64,000 bases of DNA from Lycocorax pyrrhopterus obiensis (lineage: Eukaryota; Chordata; Aves; Passeriformes; Paradisaeidae), in the NCBI GenBank assembly GCA_014706295.1, contig JACSVZ010000014.1, positions 72,763,697 to 72,827,696 on the forward strand. Direction: 5' to 3'. The first letter of the stretch is position 1, and every line of letters begins with the position of its first letter. A program made the position numbers and the translations under genes. Shown here piece after piece: positions 50,285-62,861 of the stretch. The notes below the pieces were generated by a model. It saw only the letters and a program-made list of their open reading frames with translations. It did no database searches and had not been told where the DNA came from.

Positions 50285-53200
50285 CCCTTAAATCATCCAA
50301 GCACGAGTTGATCTGGCAAGCAGGGAGAAGATAAAGCTACAGCTCAGCTCACTCCTCATCCCTTGGTCTCTTTCAACCAGACACAGCTCATCATCCTGCC
50401 CTCTGGCACCAAAGAACTCCAGAGGACAGCCTACAGTTGACACAGGATAGTTAATACTCCCTGAAGCAGTCAGGAAGAAGAAGGAATTTTGCTGGGAAAG
50501 TGAGGCTGGACTAATATTCCTGCTCTCCTCACAGCACCAGAAAGCATGAAATTGCACAAGATGGACACTTCTCAAATTTTGTCACAACTTGTGACTTTGG
50601 AACCCTCCCAGTGTGGGGGAACATTGACAGAGCCCTGTCTGGGAAGGTGTGGCAGGAACCGGAGGGAACAGAGGGAGGGAGAGGTCCAGCCAGCAGTCAG
50701 GCACAAACTGAGCTCCAGGAAAGGAGCAGGAAACCATCATGCTCTAAATTCTGACCCTCTGCCAGTTTTCTTACTGCCATCTCTCAACAGACCAAGAATT
50801 CTTCTGTCCCCCATCTACATCCATCCACTGCCTGTGCATAATTAAGTTTTCTTCCAAGTGCTTTTTAATAAAACTGAAGCTGCTGCCTAAGCCCTCCTCA
50901 CACATCTGCACCATCCTCGTGGCGTCAGTTCATCTAAAATTAAACATCAGAGAGCTTTATCACATATCAGTCATCATTCATCCAGGAGCCTGTCTTATTT
51001 ATCCAATTAAAAAGGTATGTATTGTCAACATACAACTTTTTTTTTCTTCAATATTTGCCCAGTGGAGAATCCCTGCACTATTTCATTTAATTTGTGTGCA
51101 ATAATATCTAGAGCAAAATTCTTGTGAAATCAAGGAGTGTGAAAATAAAAACAGCAGCTTCAGAGCTGGTATTATCAAGGAATTCTCACGTAAGCTTCAC
51201 ATACAGATGCAATATGGAATTGCTACTGTATACTTTAACATGGATCACTCCTTTGGTTTTTTTTTCAGGTTAATAAAAAAATTTTATTGTAAGTTATCTG
51301 ACAGCTTGGTTACTGGCAGGAAAATTCATTTTGCTGAAAGATGAAAAGGGAGAAAATAAATACAGCACTATATTGAAAACAAGATAAAATAAGGAAGGAG
51401 AGCAAAGCAGTATAAATTAAAATTATCTTGTTGCTGAGAAGAAAGAGACAGTGGTCTAGGGAGGTGTCTTGCTTGCACATTTATAATAAAAGTTTAATTT
51501 TTCAATTATATCCCAGTAATATCCTGTCCTGCAGCACAGATTACTTCCTTGGCTCACTGAAAATTAATTCTGCATAGTGCAAAACTGTCTTTGGAAAATA
51601 AACCCCATCAAAAGAAAACCAAACCAAACCAAACCAAACAAAACCCAACAATCCACCTTTTCATCTAAGACTTGCAAATTCTTCTCCAGTAACAGATCCA
51701 CAATAGCACAAATGAGGAACTGACATGTTAATAACGTCTGTAAGAACTTATTAAAGACTGATTATGTCCTGCCACTCCTGTCCTTAATTAACTTCTACTC
51801 TACAGAGTCTTAAGTATGAAGAGCACCAAGCTTTCAAGACTGTAGCTCTTGTCAGAGTTTATAAATAATCTCCACTATCCATTTGGAATTTTGTACTTCA
51901 ATGGTGTTTTGACACAACTGACATTGAAGCCAATAACCTATAAACAGGTTATAAATAATTATTGTATAAAATTATTGACATCTCCAGATGAGCTTGGTCT
52001 ACCAAGAGCCCATTGAGGTGTGTCCTGCAGCATCCTGAGGTTGGTATCTCTGCCAGACAGGACCAGACCTAAACCTGGGGTGAGGGAATGACCTGAATTA
52101 GACACCACGAAAGGGGGACACTGGATTCCAGAAGCCATTCCAGGATGCTACTGCCAAGGTTATGAGCTGCCTCAAGGAAAAAAAACCCTACAGCTGTGGA
52201 TCTTATGTTTCTGTTTCCACCAGCTAAATGCTTAGGTGAAATTGCTCAGAAAAACAATCTGATTTCTCCTTTCTTCCTCTTTTCTTCATCTGTATTAAGG
52301 CAGCCACGTTTTGCTCCAGGGGACAATGGAGACTGTGTTACATGAGACAACCTACTTTTGTGAGAACATACAATGGAAGAATAATATTTGGAGATGTCAG
52401 GTGGTGGCAGGTAAACCTCCACACAGGTGCACCTTTATGCAGGCAGCACTGGGCTCTAGCTCAACTCATTTTCTGAATTCCATGTCAAATCAGCTAAGTC
52501 TGAACAACTGGAAAGTTTTCAAGATGAAAAGCACTTGTCAACATGACTCAGCCAAGAAATATATGTAAAAGCAGAGAAGTCAATTACATTTGGAATGCTG
52601 GTGACCTGCTAAGGAACAGCAATTTCAGGTGTGACAGAAGTTTCAAGGTTAATGATTTGGAAGCCCTAGCTGACACTCAATTCAGGGTGATTCAAGTAAT
52701 TTGAGAGGCTTGCATAGGACATGCAAACTCACCTGTCCAACAACATCCAAGCCTGTCTCCTACCTCAGCAATGAACTTGACCAATACAAATCTCCCTCAA
52801 ATTAGTTTCTTTCCTTTCACTTGCGTATTTCCTCTTTTGAATAGAAATACATGTTTTGGTGGCTGCATTGTGAAACTGTAGTGGTGTCTGAAAATTACAC
52901 GTGTCGCCATATTCAGCCTGGTTTACCCACACGTGGGCTGGTTTTGCAAAGGGACCTCAGCAACAGAAAGGTTAGAAATAATGGATCTGTGGTATATTTT
53001 TAGCTTGGCAAAATGGGAACACATCACGACACAGGAGCTGGTGCAGAGCTGGGAGTGGTGTGAAAAAAACCATGAAGAATGGGAGTGTCTGGCTAACACT
53101 GCCTCAGGGTAACACGGAAAACAAGCTTTTTTTGTAAATCTAGCTCAGGGAAAGGTTGTAACAGCATCAGGAGCATCTCAGCCTCGCAAAGCATTGTATG

Positions 53201-55400
53201 AGAGAAGCTGTGAACGGAGGATTGTGGTCTCTGGCAACATCCTGCACCTAGCCATGCTGCGTGAACAGCCCAACGAGCATTCCTGCTCCTGTCCCCAGAT
53301 GTGCTGGTAGGTTTGGTGTCAGAGCAGAAAAGGTGTAGATGCATATCAGGCACACAGGAGGCCATCGTTCTGTGCCTCTCAAGCGTGCTGGAGAGCAGAA
53401 AGTGGGAAGGCAAACAGGAGGCTGAGCGGTCTCACACAGAAGAGTGGATGAAGACTCACTCAGGCAACACTACATCCCTATAAAACCGAATTCCATGTCT
53501 CCACAAACCCTCCAGCCCCCACAGTCCCATCCCTGCTTGTTTCAGTGCCTTGACATGATTTCCCCCAGTCTCCTGCTACATTATTCCCCTTGTTGAGCCA
53601 TGTTAGCCACCACCAGCTCACAGGCAGAGCTCGTTGTCCCAAAAAACTCCCCATGCTCCCAGATTTGGGAAGGACAACGCATATCCCACAGGGATGTTGC
53701 ACAAACTTCATGTGTCTGCAGAAAGAATGTTTTGCTCTCTTCTCCTCCTGTTCTTCTCCTTGCTTCTTTCCCTTGCCACCATCACTGGCTGGGGGATACT
53801 GGTTTGGACATTTTGCTTACACATTTGGCGCTCAGTAACCTTGATAAAAAATTGACATTTTTGCCTCTTTTTAAAACTTTGGAGCACACAAATTTTGAAT
53901 CATTTAAAGAGTCAACAGGGAACTCATCGCATCCTGACAACATTTTATTTTTGTCTGGAGATCTTCTGTTTGTGTCTTCAAATCTGTTTTTACTTCAACT
54001 GAAACATTTGCTCAGGTTCTGAGCTTTTTTGTCAACACAACTGGGTATAATCTTTATTTTTTTTTCATTTAATAGTTTTAGTCAATGCTGTAGCTACACA
54101 GATATATACAAGTAGAGGGGGGTTTCAATACCAAGATATTCTTTCGCGGTGTTTCAGAATAGTTTGACACTGTCACAGCACTTGAACAGGAAAATACTTT
54201 TGTATTTGTGACAAACAGCAAATCCAGTAGGTTTATTCCTTGTAGAAATGTTTTCCCATTCAGTGGTGAGTTTTAGCCTAAAGGATTGAAAGTTTTCTTT
54301 ACAAAGATATCAAACTTTTCAGGATGGTTTAATAAGAGTAGAATTTAGTTTAACAGCTACCCAAGGAGCAACTCCAGAGGGGCTAAAGCAGTAACTCTCT
54401 GGATGGTTCACATCCCCAGCAGAAACCAAACGACTTATCACCACCCTGCTGCAGTTTTACACTTGTGCAACTTCAAGGTTTAGCCAGTTGTGGCGGAACG
54501 TTGAAGTGATGAATAATGAACCATTTTCCTCTCTGAACAAAAAATAACCCCTGTGAAAATATTTTATGGAGTTGCTCAGGGATCTGGGGAGTGGGGAAGA
54601 TCACAATATGAACGAGGTGTTGATAAAAGTTTATTCCTGTGGCCAAATCATAGTTCAGAACCTGGTGATTTTAATTACTATGTGGAGAACTTCTCAATAT
54701 GTGGAAAAAAAAAAAAAAAAAATCTTTTTTCAAACTCCTGCCAAATTCAGTGAACATTCTCTGTGTTCTGTGACATCTTTAGACAATCACATCTCTCTGA
54801 GCTTCTGTAACATAAAACAAATTTCTTTCAACCTTTTCCTACAATTAGTATCTTTTTCAACAACCTTCTCATAAATTATTTTCTCTAGTTAAACACTTCC
54901 TTTATGTTTTATAGATAAACACAAGGCCAGAGGTACCATTTTTTAATTTAACAGACAGGTCTCTTACTTTGATGTCAAGTACTCCTTGGGGGATCCATAT
55001 AAGTGGAATATAAAATATTTATTTCTATGCTTTTGAATAATTAACACCTTTTAAAGAAGCACATGAGAAATCTCATCTCTTTCTGGCATGAGACCTAGAA
55101 TGAAACTCACCCTCACCAAAGAGTGGAGTTTTCGTGCACATTTGTCCCATTTTCTTTGATTTTGGTCATTATTACTGTGTTCATTCTAAATGTACAGGAT
55201 GAAATACTGATGCCAGTGGCTACACTACTGTCAGATTTTAATTCACCTCAGTACTTTGAATCATTAATTTTGAAAAGAGCCTTTAATTTTATCTCACTTC
55301 TGTTGTTTAGGATTCATTATGACATTGACTCTGTTGCTGATCTTTTTTGAATACTGACCATTTTCCTTCAGTTTTATACCCAGTCCACTTGTAACAGCTG
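50285..55400. other. Gene-free stretch
   Basis: Holds a (CCAAA)n tract at 51614-51645 and an 18-A run at 54705-54722. ORFs at 52311-52568, 53093-53483 and 53600-54022 have no recognisable motif. Confidence 0.5.
51614..51645 (+). repeat. (AAACC)n microsatellite
   Basis: Four to five AAACC units with A-rich edges. Confidence 0.85.
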
Positions 55401-55429
55401 ATATGCAGAAAACCATCTGAGGAAAATAC

Positions 55430-55720
55430 AAGCATGCAATTAGCTTTCAAATTGCCGGTTGTATGTTCAAGCTTGAGTGATGCAACAGCTACACGACAAT
55501 TGTTATGAATGGTTTGACAGATGAATAAAGTAAGGAATTATTTTAAGTGTTATTAAGCAATCAAGGAGTGTGTCAGCAATATTCTGTGTTAACAAGGCTC
55601 ATATTAATCTAATTCTGCACCTCCTGCAGCTTCTAATAAGGACATTTTTATTTATGCTTGAGGAGCCTGAAAGGTAGTTAAATAATTCTAAGAGAGACCT
55701 GATTTGTGCAACTCTTGTCT
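55430..55720. promoter_or_regulatory. Possible distal enhancer block
   Basis: AT-rich block with homeodomain words (CAATTAG near 55438; TTAAT and TAATC words), a palindromic SOX-type ACAATTGT at about 55496, a MEIS/TGIF-type TTTGACAG about 10 bases later, and further TAAT words. The clustering is suggestive only, since such words are frequent in AT-rich DNA. Confidence 0.2.
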
Positions 55721-55724
55721 CTAA

Positions 55725-58360
55725 TTCTCTAAGTTTTTGGACTGATGAATGAGTATGTGCTATATGCCCTGCCACAGATGGCAGAACTCATCAAAAAGGG
55801 GTCCTGATTAATGCCACAGGAATTCTGACACAGGCTGACAGAAACAGATGAGTCCCCTCACCCATGAAAGTGCATTTGCTCAGCCCATAGGTATTGTCAC
55901 AGTGTATAAATTTATGAATATTTATCCACTCTGACCAGCTTGGGGGATGCTCTAAATATCATCAGAAATTCATTGTCATGGACATCCAGGGCTTGATTTA
56001 CTGCTTTTGGGGAGACATAGATACATGGTGAATAGGAAAACAAATGCACCATCAGTGCCTCTCACCACATTTCCCCTTCCTGCGTCTGCTCAGAGACGTG
56101 TCCAGCGCAACCTCTCACCCTTTTCTGTGCTCTAGACTTTTCCCTGCTCCTTCTCCAAGCCATTCTGAGGCAGCAACTGGATTAAAATAAATTCACTTCA
56201 AGCCCTTTTCCCCTTTTTCCTCTGTTTTTGCACTAGAATTCAACCATTCTGGAAGAGAAAATGTCCTAATACCTGTATCCTTGTCAGTTTCAAGAGCATC
56301 CTTATGCATCACACACAAGAGGTCTGGAAGGACACCCAAATCTGATAAAATATTTCTCACTCGCTGGATGTAGGTCTTCACAATCAACATTAATCAGTGC
56401 AATTAAGTAGGTGAAGAAAAACAGACAATCTAGACACAGCCATCTTGAGAAGTAAAGTCACTACAGGAAAAATAAGTCCCATGCATTTAATTCTGAGGAT
56501 TTTAAGCAGAGGATTAAGCACTTATTTTAGAGTAAAGAAATTGTAAAGTCTTGCTAAATCTAAATGGTAGCTCTTTAGCCCTGCTTTGCTGAGGTGGGAC
56601 ATTTCTGGGAGGAAAAGGGTGAAAACTTAGGCAAAGAAAAAAGGACGAATAGAAATAAAAATAGAAAGATTAACAGCTTCATGCAGCGAATCTGAGTTCT
56701 GAAAAGTGCACTGAACAGAGCAATCACCTGAGCAGAGCAAGCAGCACTTGCAAGAGTTTGTGAAATCATTTCCCAGATCATGAGTTTTGGTGCATTTCTG
56801 TGTACAGGATTTTCTCCAGCCTGTTTCCTGGGGTCCATCATGATGTGGGGGATTCCTGGCCCTCACAGACGGTTGTGCCATACAGAATACTCCATTTCAA
56901 TACAGTAAAAAAACCCCTTACTTCGTGTTCAGTGCAAAGAACAACAGAAACAGATACTTGAGGCAGCTTTATGTCATTAATACAGCCAAGCTTTCCTCTT
57001 ATTCTCTCCCGTGCTATCTCTGACATCAGGGCTCAGGTGGCAAGCAGGCTGCTTGGGCTTTCCATCAACCTAATCCCAATCTCCTGCCAACACGTAATCA
57101 AAATCTCAGGCACCTGCATTACCTGCTCCTTCCTGTTACAAAAAATGTGAAAATAATTCTGCCTGAGAAGCTGCTTTGGGAAATTGAGGTTTAATGGCAC
57201 CATCAAGAATTGTTCACGCAGAAAGTGCAGGTTTGCTCCTGCACCCTGATCACAGGGAAGTACGTGGAATTTCAAATATTGCCTTCTTTGTTGTTTTTAA
57301 CGCAGTCTCCTTTTCTCAGCTTCCCACCCTCTCCCCTCAAAGGCTGAAAATGTTGGAGCATGGTCTACTTCAAAAGCCAACAACTGTTCCAGCACTGCTG
57401 GTTACCACAACCACACACAATCTTCTCTCCTTCTTAGTGTAATTTACCTCTGAGGAGAAATTCTTCGGCCTCCCACATTAAAACACCCCATCAAGGTTCT
57501 CAGTATTTAACAAAAGTAATGCACAGTGTGATAAATTAAACTATTCCAACCCACAACATACCTAAGAGGGGCTTAAAATATAAACTTCAGGTCAAACACC
57601 ACTCCATTTAAAACCTTTGTTGAAAAGGCAAAGGAAAAGCATCAGAAAGTTTACCAGAAAGGTAATGGAGGAAGAAGGTATAATTTCCATTTTTTAAGCT
57701 CTTCTCTTGTAATCTCACAGCCTGAAATATGAAATAAATTTTCTTGAAATGTTTCACTGAAATACATTGCAGATGAATCACTGGAGACACATATCTCACC
57801 AGATTTGTCACAGCAATAAAACCCTGACCTAAGGGACATGCTCTGAGACAAGAGAGGGAAGAGTCCTGTCAGTCTGGCTGAGTAATAACTCCTCCATCAG
57901 CAGTCAATTATTGGGCTATTACCAGTGACAAAAACCGGTGAGATGTGCTACAAACTGGAGAGCTGGCAGACTTTCCCCAGGAGAGATGGCAGCCTCTGAG
58001 GTCAGCAGACAGTGTTCATTTTTTTCCTGCCCTGGGCCTTCAGCCTTTGTATTTTCCCACCTTTCCTTGGGGAGCTGAGAGAAATGGTGATCGTGGATCC
58101 CAATTCCTTCCACTTCCCATGGAAATAAATCACCCCTTCCCACGGGGATGGTGGAAGCCTAATTATCTGCTGCTCAGTTAAAAAAAGACACTGCACAGGT
58201 ACCACCAAAAGAAAAACAGCTGCACTTTGTTGCATTCACTCCTGTCTCATTCCTTCGAGCTGAATGAAGAATTACTCTACATTTTCTGCAACCACTTTTT
58301 TTCCCCCCAATGATTCACATCTTGTACAGTTTTTGCAATATTGTCACCAAAGGCTTTATC
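55725..58360. other. Gene-free stretch
   Basis: No repeat or gene recognised. ORFs of 60 to 88 codons on both strands appear to be chance. Confidence 0.55.
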
Positions 58361-58361
58361 C

Positions 58362-58379
58362 TTTTTTTTTTTTTTTTTT
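58362..58379 (+). repeat. Poly-T run
   Basis: Eighteen T; it doubles as a pyrimidine tract for the splice-like segment that follows. Confidence 0.9.
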
Positions 58380-58389
58380 GCTCTGACAG

Positions 58390-58455
58390 CCCCCCATTGC
58401 TGCCCAGGTCACACCACACAGCTCTCCTTCCCACCCCAGCCTGGAACAGTCACAG
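58390..58455 (+). other. Candidate 66-nt exon
   Basis: Bounded by a very strong acceptor (18 T then 'gctctgacag') and a consensus donor CAG|GTGAGT. Length is divisible by three and all three frames are open; frame 0 reads 'PPIAAQVTPHSSPSHPSLEQ'. No neighbouring exons were found, so a lncRNA exon or chance are alternatives. Confidence 0.22.
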
Positions 58456-58627
58456 GTGAGTGTTGAGACGACAAGGGTCAATTACCAAAGCTCCCCTCAG
58501 GCCACACAAAGGTTCTGTAACATTGCCAGTGTTTGCTCAGGTGGGGCAGAACTGTCTGGTGTGACTGATGTCACACTGCTGCTGCCAGTGTCACGGTAAA
58601 GGAGGGGAGAAAGGAGCAAAAAGAGGT

Positions 58628-58830
58628 GGGAGAAAAGGGAGGGGAGGGGAGGGGAGGGAGGAAGGAAGGAAGGAAGGAAGGAAGGAAGGAAGAAAAAGAA
58701 AAAGAAAAAGAAAAAGAAAAAGAAAAAGAAAAAGAAAAAGAAAAAGAAAAAGAAAAAGAAAAAGAAAAAGAAAAAGAAAAAGAAAAAGAAAAAGAGAAAA
58801 AGAAAAAAAAAGAAAGGAAGAAAGGAGAAA
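58628..58830 (+). repeat. 203-nt pure purine compound microsatellite
   Basis: Contains no pyrimidine on the plus strand. Order: (GGGGA)n to about 58659, (GGAA)n to about 58692, 17 uninterrupted GAAAAA units from 58692 to 58793, then an imperfect A/G tail. The GGGGA part also fits a G-quadruplex. Open frames here (Lys/Glu/Arg on plus, Phe/Ser/Leu on minus) are artefacts. Confidence 0.97.
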
Positions 58831-58834
58831 CCAC

Positions 58835-61290
58835 CAAAAAGCTCAAGATAATGCTGAGCATGCATGAATCACAAACATGCCTTAATTCACTATTTAAAAT
58901 TTTTTTGGCTTAATACTCACATTAGAGGCTCATACAACGCAATTACCCACTTCTGAGAGATTTCTTAACTTGTTTGCATTTCAGCCTGAATGAGTGATCA
59001 TCAAAAACTTTCTGAACATTGCATTCCATAAATTTATGATGGCAGGAATGAGCTTCTCACTGCAGTACACATTCACTGCACTGACTGACTGAAAGATCAC
59101 AGTGATCGCAGTGTTTGCCACACCAGGAAAGTTCCATCCTATTGTGTTAAATAAATGCAGTTAAAAGAACACAAAAGTGACATGTCATCATGAGCTCTTA
59201 AGTACATCTTTCCCTAAAAGGGGGTAACTGTGGTGCAAACTTCACACCCCCTCTGGGGCACAGAAGGTCATCATGTCATTTTCAGCAGAACCCACTTTTT
59301 GCTTGGTTGAGCTTTTATGAGAAGAATCAGTTGTTGTGTGAGACAGAAAACCCAAAGTCTGTGTGTCACCCTCTGGGAATGCCGGATTCCAGGACAGATC
59401 CATGGTTTCTCCCACCTGAGTCACTGGTGGTGGCAGACCACACTTTAAATAAACTTTGCATTAGAACTTCAAAAATGTGAACCGCAAGCCATGAATTAAA
59501 CAAATGCAGAGGGAGGATCCCCAAGGAGCCCCGGGCTCACCACAGGCTCCGAGTGCTTTTAAGGGGGTGGAGGTTTATCCAAAGAAAGGCAAGTCCAGCT
59601 TATTACAGTATGGGGATACAATGCTAAAGGATTTCTTTCCAAATAAATTACATATACCTGCGAAGACTCAAAAAAAACCTTTTGAAGGGACAGAAAGGGA
59701 GGAGAGCATGAACACTGGGATAAAAAAAAATCCACATTTATCATTAACAAGCAAAAACTATGCAGCAGCTCACTCTACCCACAATTACACACATGACTAA
59801 GTTTAATCAGGCTCTGAAGTCAAGAACAAACAGCGAGAGTGAGCACCGTAACAATCGTGTTTAAAGTAAAAATTACATTCCCAGTTTGGCCTCTGATGGA
59901 GCAAGGGATGGGGATGCAGGTGGCACAAACCTCCCCCTGGCAGCTCCTGGGACCTTCAAACACATGCTCACAAACCTGATTGCGTTTCTCTGATTTGCCT
60001 GGGTGCTCCTGAGAGCTCCTAAAGATGTGTCGAACCCTTTCTGAGCTCTCTGAAAAAGCAGGGTTTACATGTAAAAAAAGAAAGGATTTCATTACTGGTG
60101 CCAAAGGTGCCATCAAACTGACCTGCATCTGGAAATTTCAGCAAAGCCAAACACAGTGAAGTTAAGGGAGAGCATCTCTTTCCTTCAGTTTAAATGCAGG
60201 TCTGATTCTCGCAGCCACTCCATTTTATCACTCAAGCAAGAGGTATCAAGCCAGCAAAAGTCAATTTTCAATTAAAAAATAAAATAAGGAAGTGATAGTG
60301 ACATCAAATGCACTAAACTAGACTTAAAAAACTGGAATTTTTGGCTTGCAAAACAACTAATAAGTCAGAGTCACAGTGCTTGGTGCAAACAGGCAATTGT
60401 TTCCAAAAAAAAAGGACTAGGAAATAATACCTGTTACTTCCAGTCAGTGGGATTAGGAGTATCTCTTAACACTTGCTTCTCAGAATTATGGAGCACTTCC
60501 TCTGTAAGAACTTTTTTTTTTTTTATTTTTCTAGTCTTATTCTCAGGAGAATCCAGCATATTTGCATCCATAATAATGTTTTTCCTGTATTTAAGATGCC
60601 TTCCCCCAAACCACTTCTGTAATTGTACATCCACTCAACAGTAGGCATGCATTAAATAGAAAAGAAATTATGAATACCCTTGAGCAGCAGGAATGGATTA
60701 TATTTTGAAATATACAGAATAACTTGTAGAAATTTTTAGTCTTATCCAGCAAAGCCTTTCTCCTAGGAAACACATGTGTGAATGAGGACCATAAAAGGTC
60801 CTTTATTAGCAAAAAATGAAAGACTGAAATAAAAGGTTTTTTCTTAACTCATTAAAAAACACCAATTTTGATAAATCAAAGCAGAAAGATGTAATTTGTA
60901 CTAGAAATGGAAGCTTTTCCCTGATGTATTTTTATTTTAGTTATAGACACTCCATCTCTGTTCCACCGTAGTCAGTGATTGCAGGTTTTGTTCCACGACT
61001 ATGCTTAATTTTTAAAATTATATCAAAAATTTTGTCATCTTCAGTAGGTACTGTTGGCTCTCAAGCAGGTTCCAACACTTTTAAAGTGAAAATATGATAG
61101 AAACATCCAATTATTTACAGGATTCAGGCTGACAGACCATACAGCTAAGCCTCTATACTGAATCCATATTCCACACAGCTAACAGTGCCATTCGTATGCA
61201 GCCCCTGAAGAGATTTGGGTAATGCCTCAACAAGCATAACTTCCAACTGTGGATTGGGAATGCTCTTATTAATTTTTTTTCCCCTCCAAT
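58835..61290. other. Gene-free stretch
   Basis: No recognised feature; T runs near 60510-60525. ORFs at 59504-59800 and 59820-60128 show no coding signature. Confidence 0.55.
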
Positions 61291-61296
61291 TATGAA

Positions 61297-61325
61297 ATGC
61301 AAATTGTGAAAAGCAGAATTTGCAT
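61297..61325. promoter_or_regulatory. Inverted pair of POU octamers
   Basis: ATGCAAATT at 61297-61305 and its exact reverse complement at 61317-61325, 11 bases apart. Each arm contains the perfect octamer ATGCAAAT bound by POU-domain factors. It lies in an AT-rich block (61200-61400) that could be an enhancer. Confidence 0.4.
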
Positions 61326-61329
61326 CTTA

Positions 61330-62500
61330 ACTTGACTTACGTATTATCTCTGCCTTGCACCTTAGGAAATTGCCAGATATTAAGTCATAGAGCTGCACCA
61401 AGACCATCACACTTTACTGGAATCAGAATAATTTCATTTTACTTCCTGGCTCAATTGTGTTTTGAACAGTAAGATTTACTTTTTGTCTTGATATATTTTT
61501 AAAATGTGTAAATTAAGAGCCATAGGTCAGGTGTCATTAACGAAAAGTAACATCTGTCTGCCTAAAGAAGCATTTCCTTTCACTGGATATCTCAGATTCA
61601 AGAATAACCTGCTAGAGAGCTGGATAAACCTCAGTCTTGGCAGTTGGTTGACCCACTAATTATTCTAAATTTCTACTTTATCCCAAAGTACATCTTTTTT
61701 TTCAGCAAATAATTAAACAGCTCATTTGGCAACCTTGTTCCACAAATCCTGGTTCAGCTCTTTGCTGCTCTCATGGCTACTTTCACTAAGCTTAACATTA
61801 TCCAAAGCACATTGCCAAGTTTCATTAAAAATGTTGATTTAGCCCTTGAATAAATTGCTGCAGTAATACTAGATGTCTATATGGATAAATACAACTCAAC
61901 TCCTTTTCCTGCCACTGCACCCACACACAAAGCATGAGAAAGGCAGCACTCCTTTTGCTCTAATTTCTGTGTCAAACACATTTTTATTTGCATTCTTCTG
62001 AGTATTTCTGGTCATATCCAAGAACATATTTTCATTCCGAGGAGCAGAGAACTGCCGCACCGTTAGCCTCAACATCCATAAATCTAAAATACTTGCAGAA
62101 ATAGGATCCTTTGGTTTTTGATGACTTATTATTTACTTTAGATGGCTCCTGAGTTCAAGACAAATGCTACTTTCTTAGCACACTGTAAAGTCTTCCAGGA
62201 AGTGTATAAAATTTAAGACACAACTTTTCTTATGTGATAACACTGACTGCGTTGAAAAACACTGTGATTTCAAAAAACAATCTGAAAGGTAAAGGGAAAA
62301 GAAAAACTTGGATGCTTTCGTTTGCTAAAGAGGCATTTTTAACTCTTTTTTTTTTTAGGATCTTGCACCAACCAATGCACGATGCAACAGCTTTAGGGCA
62401 GCATGAGGCTCTTGGTGTTGGGTTTGTGGCAGCCCTTTCCTCGCCTGGAGAGCGTGAAACGAACACTGCTGATGTCACCAAAAGTTCCACATGAGAAATA
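61330..62500. other. Gene-free stretch
   Basis: AT-rich, no recognised gene or repeat. A T run at 62346-62358 is followed by 'ttttaggatcttgcaccaac', an acceptor-like word without support. Confidence 0.55.
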
Positions 62501-62514
62501 ACTCCAAATAATCT

Positions 62515-62830
62515 CTATTTGCTAAAGCAAGAACTGTGGGAGAGGATTTTGTGTGACTTGGCCTCGTAGCATTTACATTTGTATTTACATAAAGGAGTCA
62601 GCCCTCGCTGCAGGTCTGAGCAGGAGAGCCCAGAAACGAGGGAGGACTCGTTGGTGCATTTGCAGACGTGATCACAATCTGTCACTTGATCCCAGAACAC
62701 CACCACGCGCTCTCCGGGGCTGCACATCTCCCTGTTTGTGATGGAGCACTTCCAGAGGCGAAGGAATTTCGAGGTTAACTTTCTCCCCTCTGCTGCCCCC
62801 GCAGGCCGGGGTGGTTTGCTTGGATTAAAT
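62515..62830. other. GC-rich, CpG-bearing patch
   Basis: The minus strand is open for about 100 codons, GC3-rich, with cysteine pairs ('CDHVCKCTNESS', 'CKYKCKCYEA') and a TAG stop at 62515-62517, but it has no convincing acceptor upstream. The plus strand just right of it has a strong acceptor ('tttttctttttgctcag' ending at 62862). It might be a lone exon, a CpG-containing regulatory element or chance. Confidence 0.25.
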
Positions 62831-62861
62831 AATTGTTAATTTTTTTTTTTTCTTTTTGCTC

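Noticed and set aside
49878..50311. Frames of 95 to 132 codons on both strands
   Set aside because: Entirely inside an antisense CR1 end.
58497..58913. Long Phe-rich, Lys/Glu-rich and Lys/Arg-rich frames
   Set aside because: Translation of the purine microsatellite, not protein genes.
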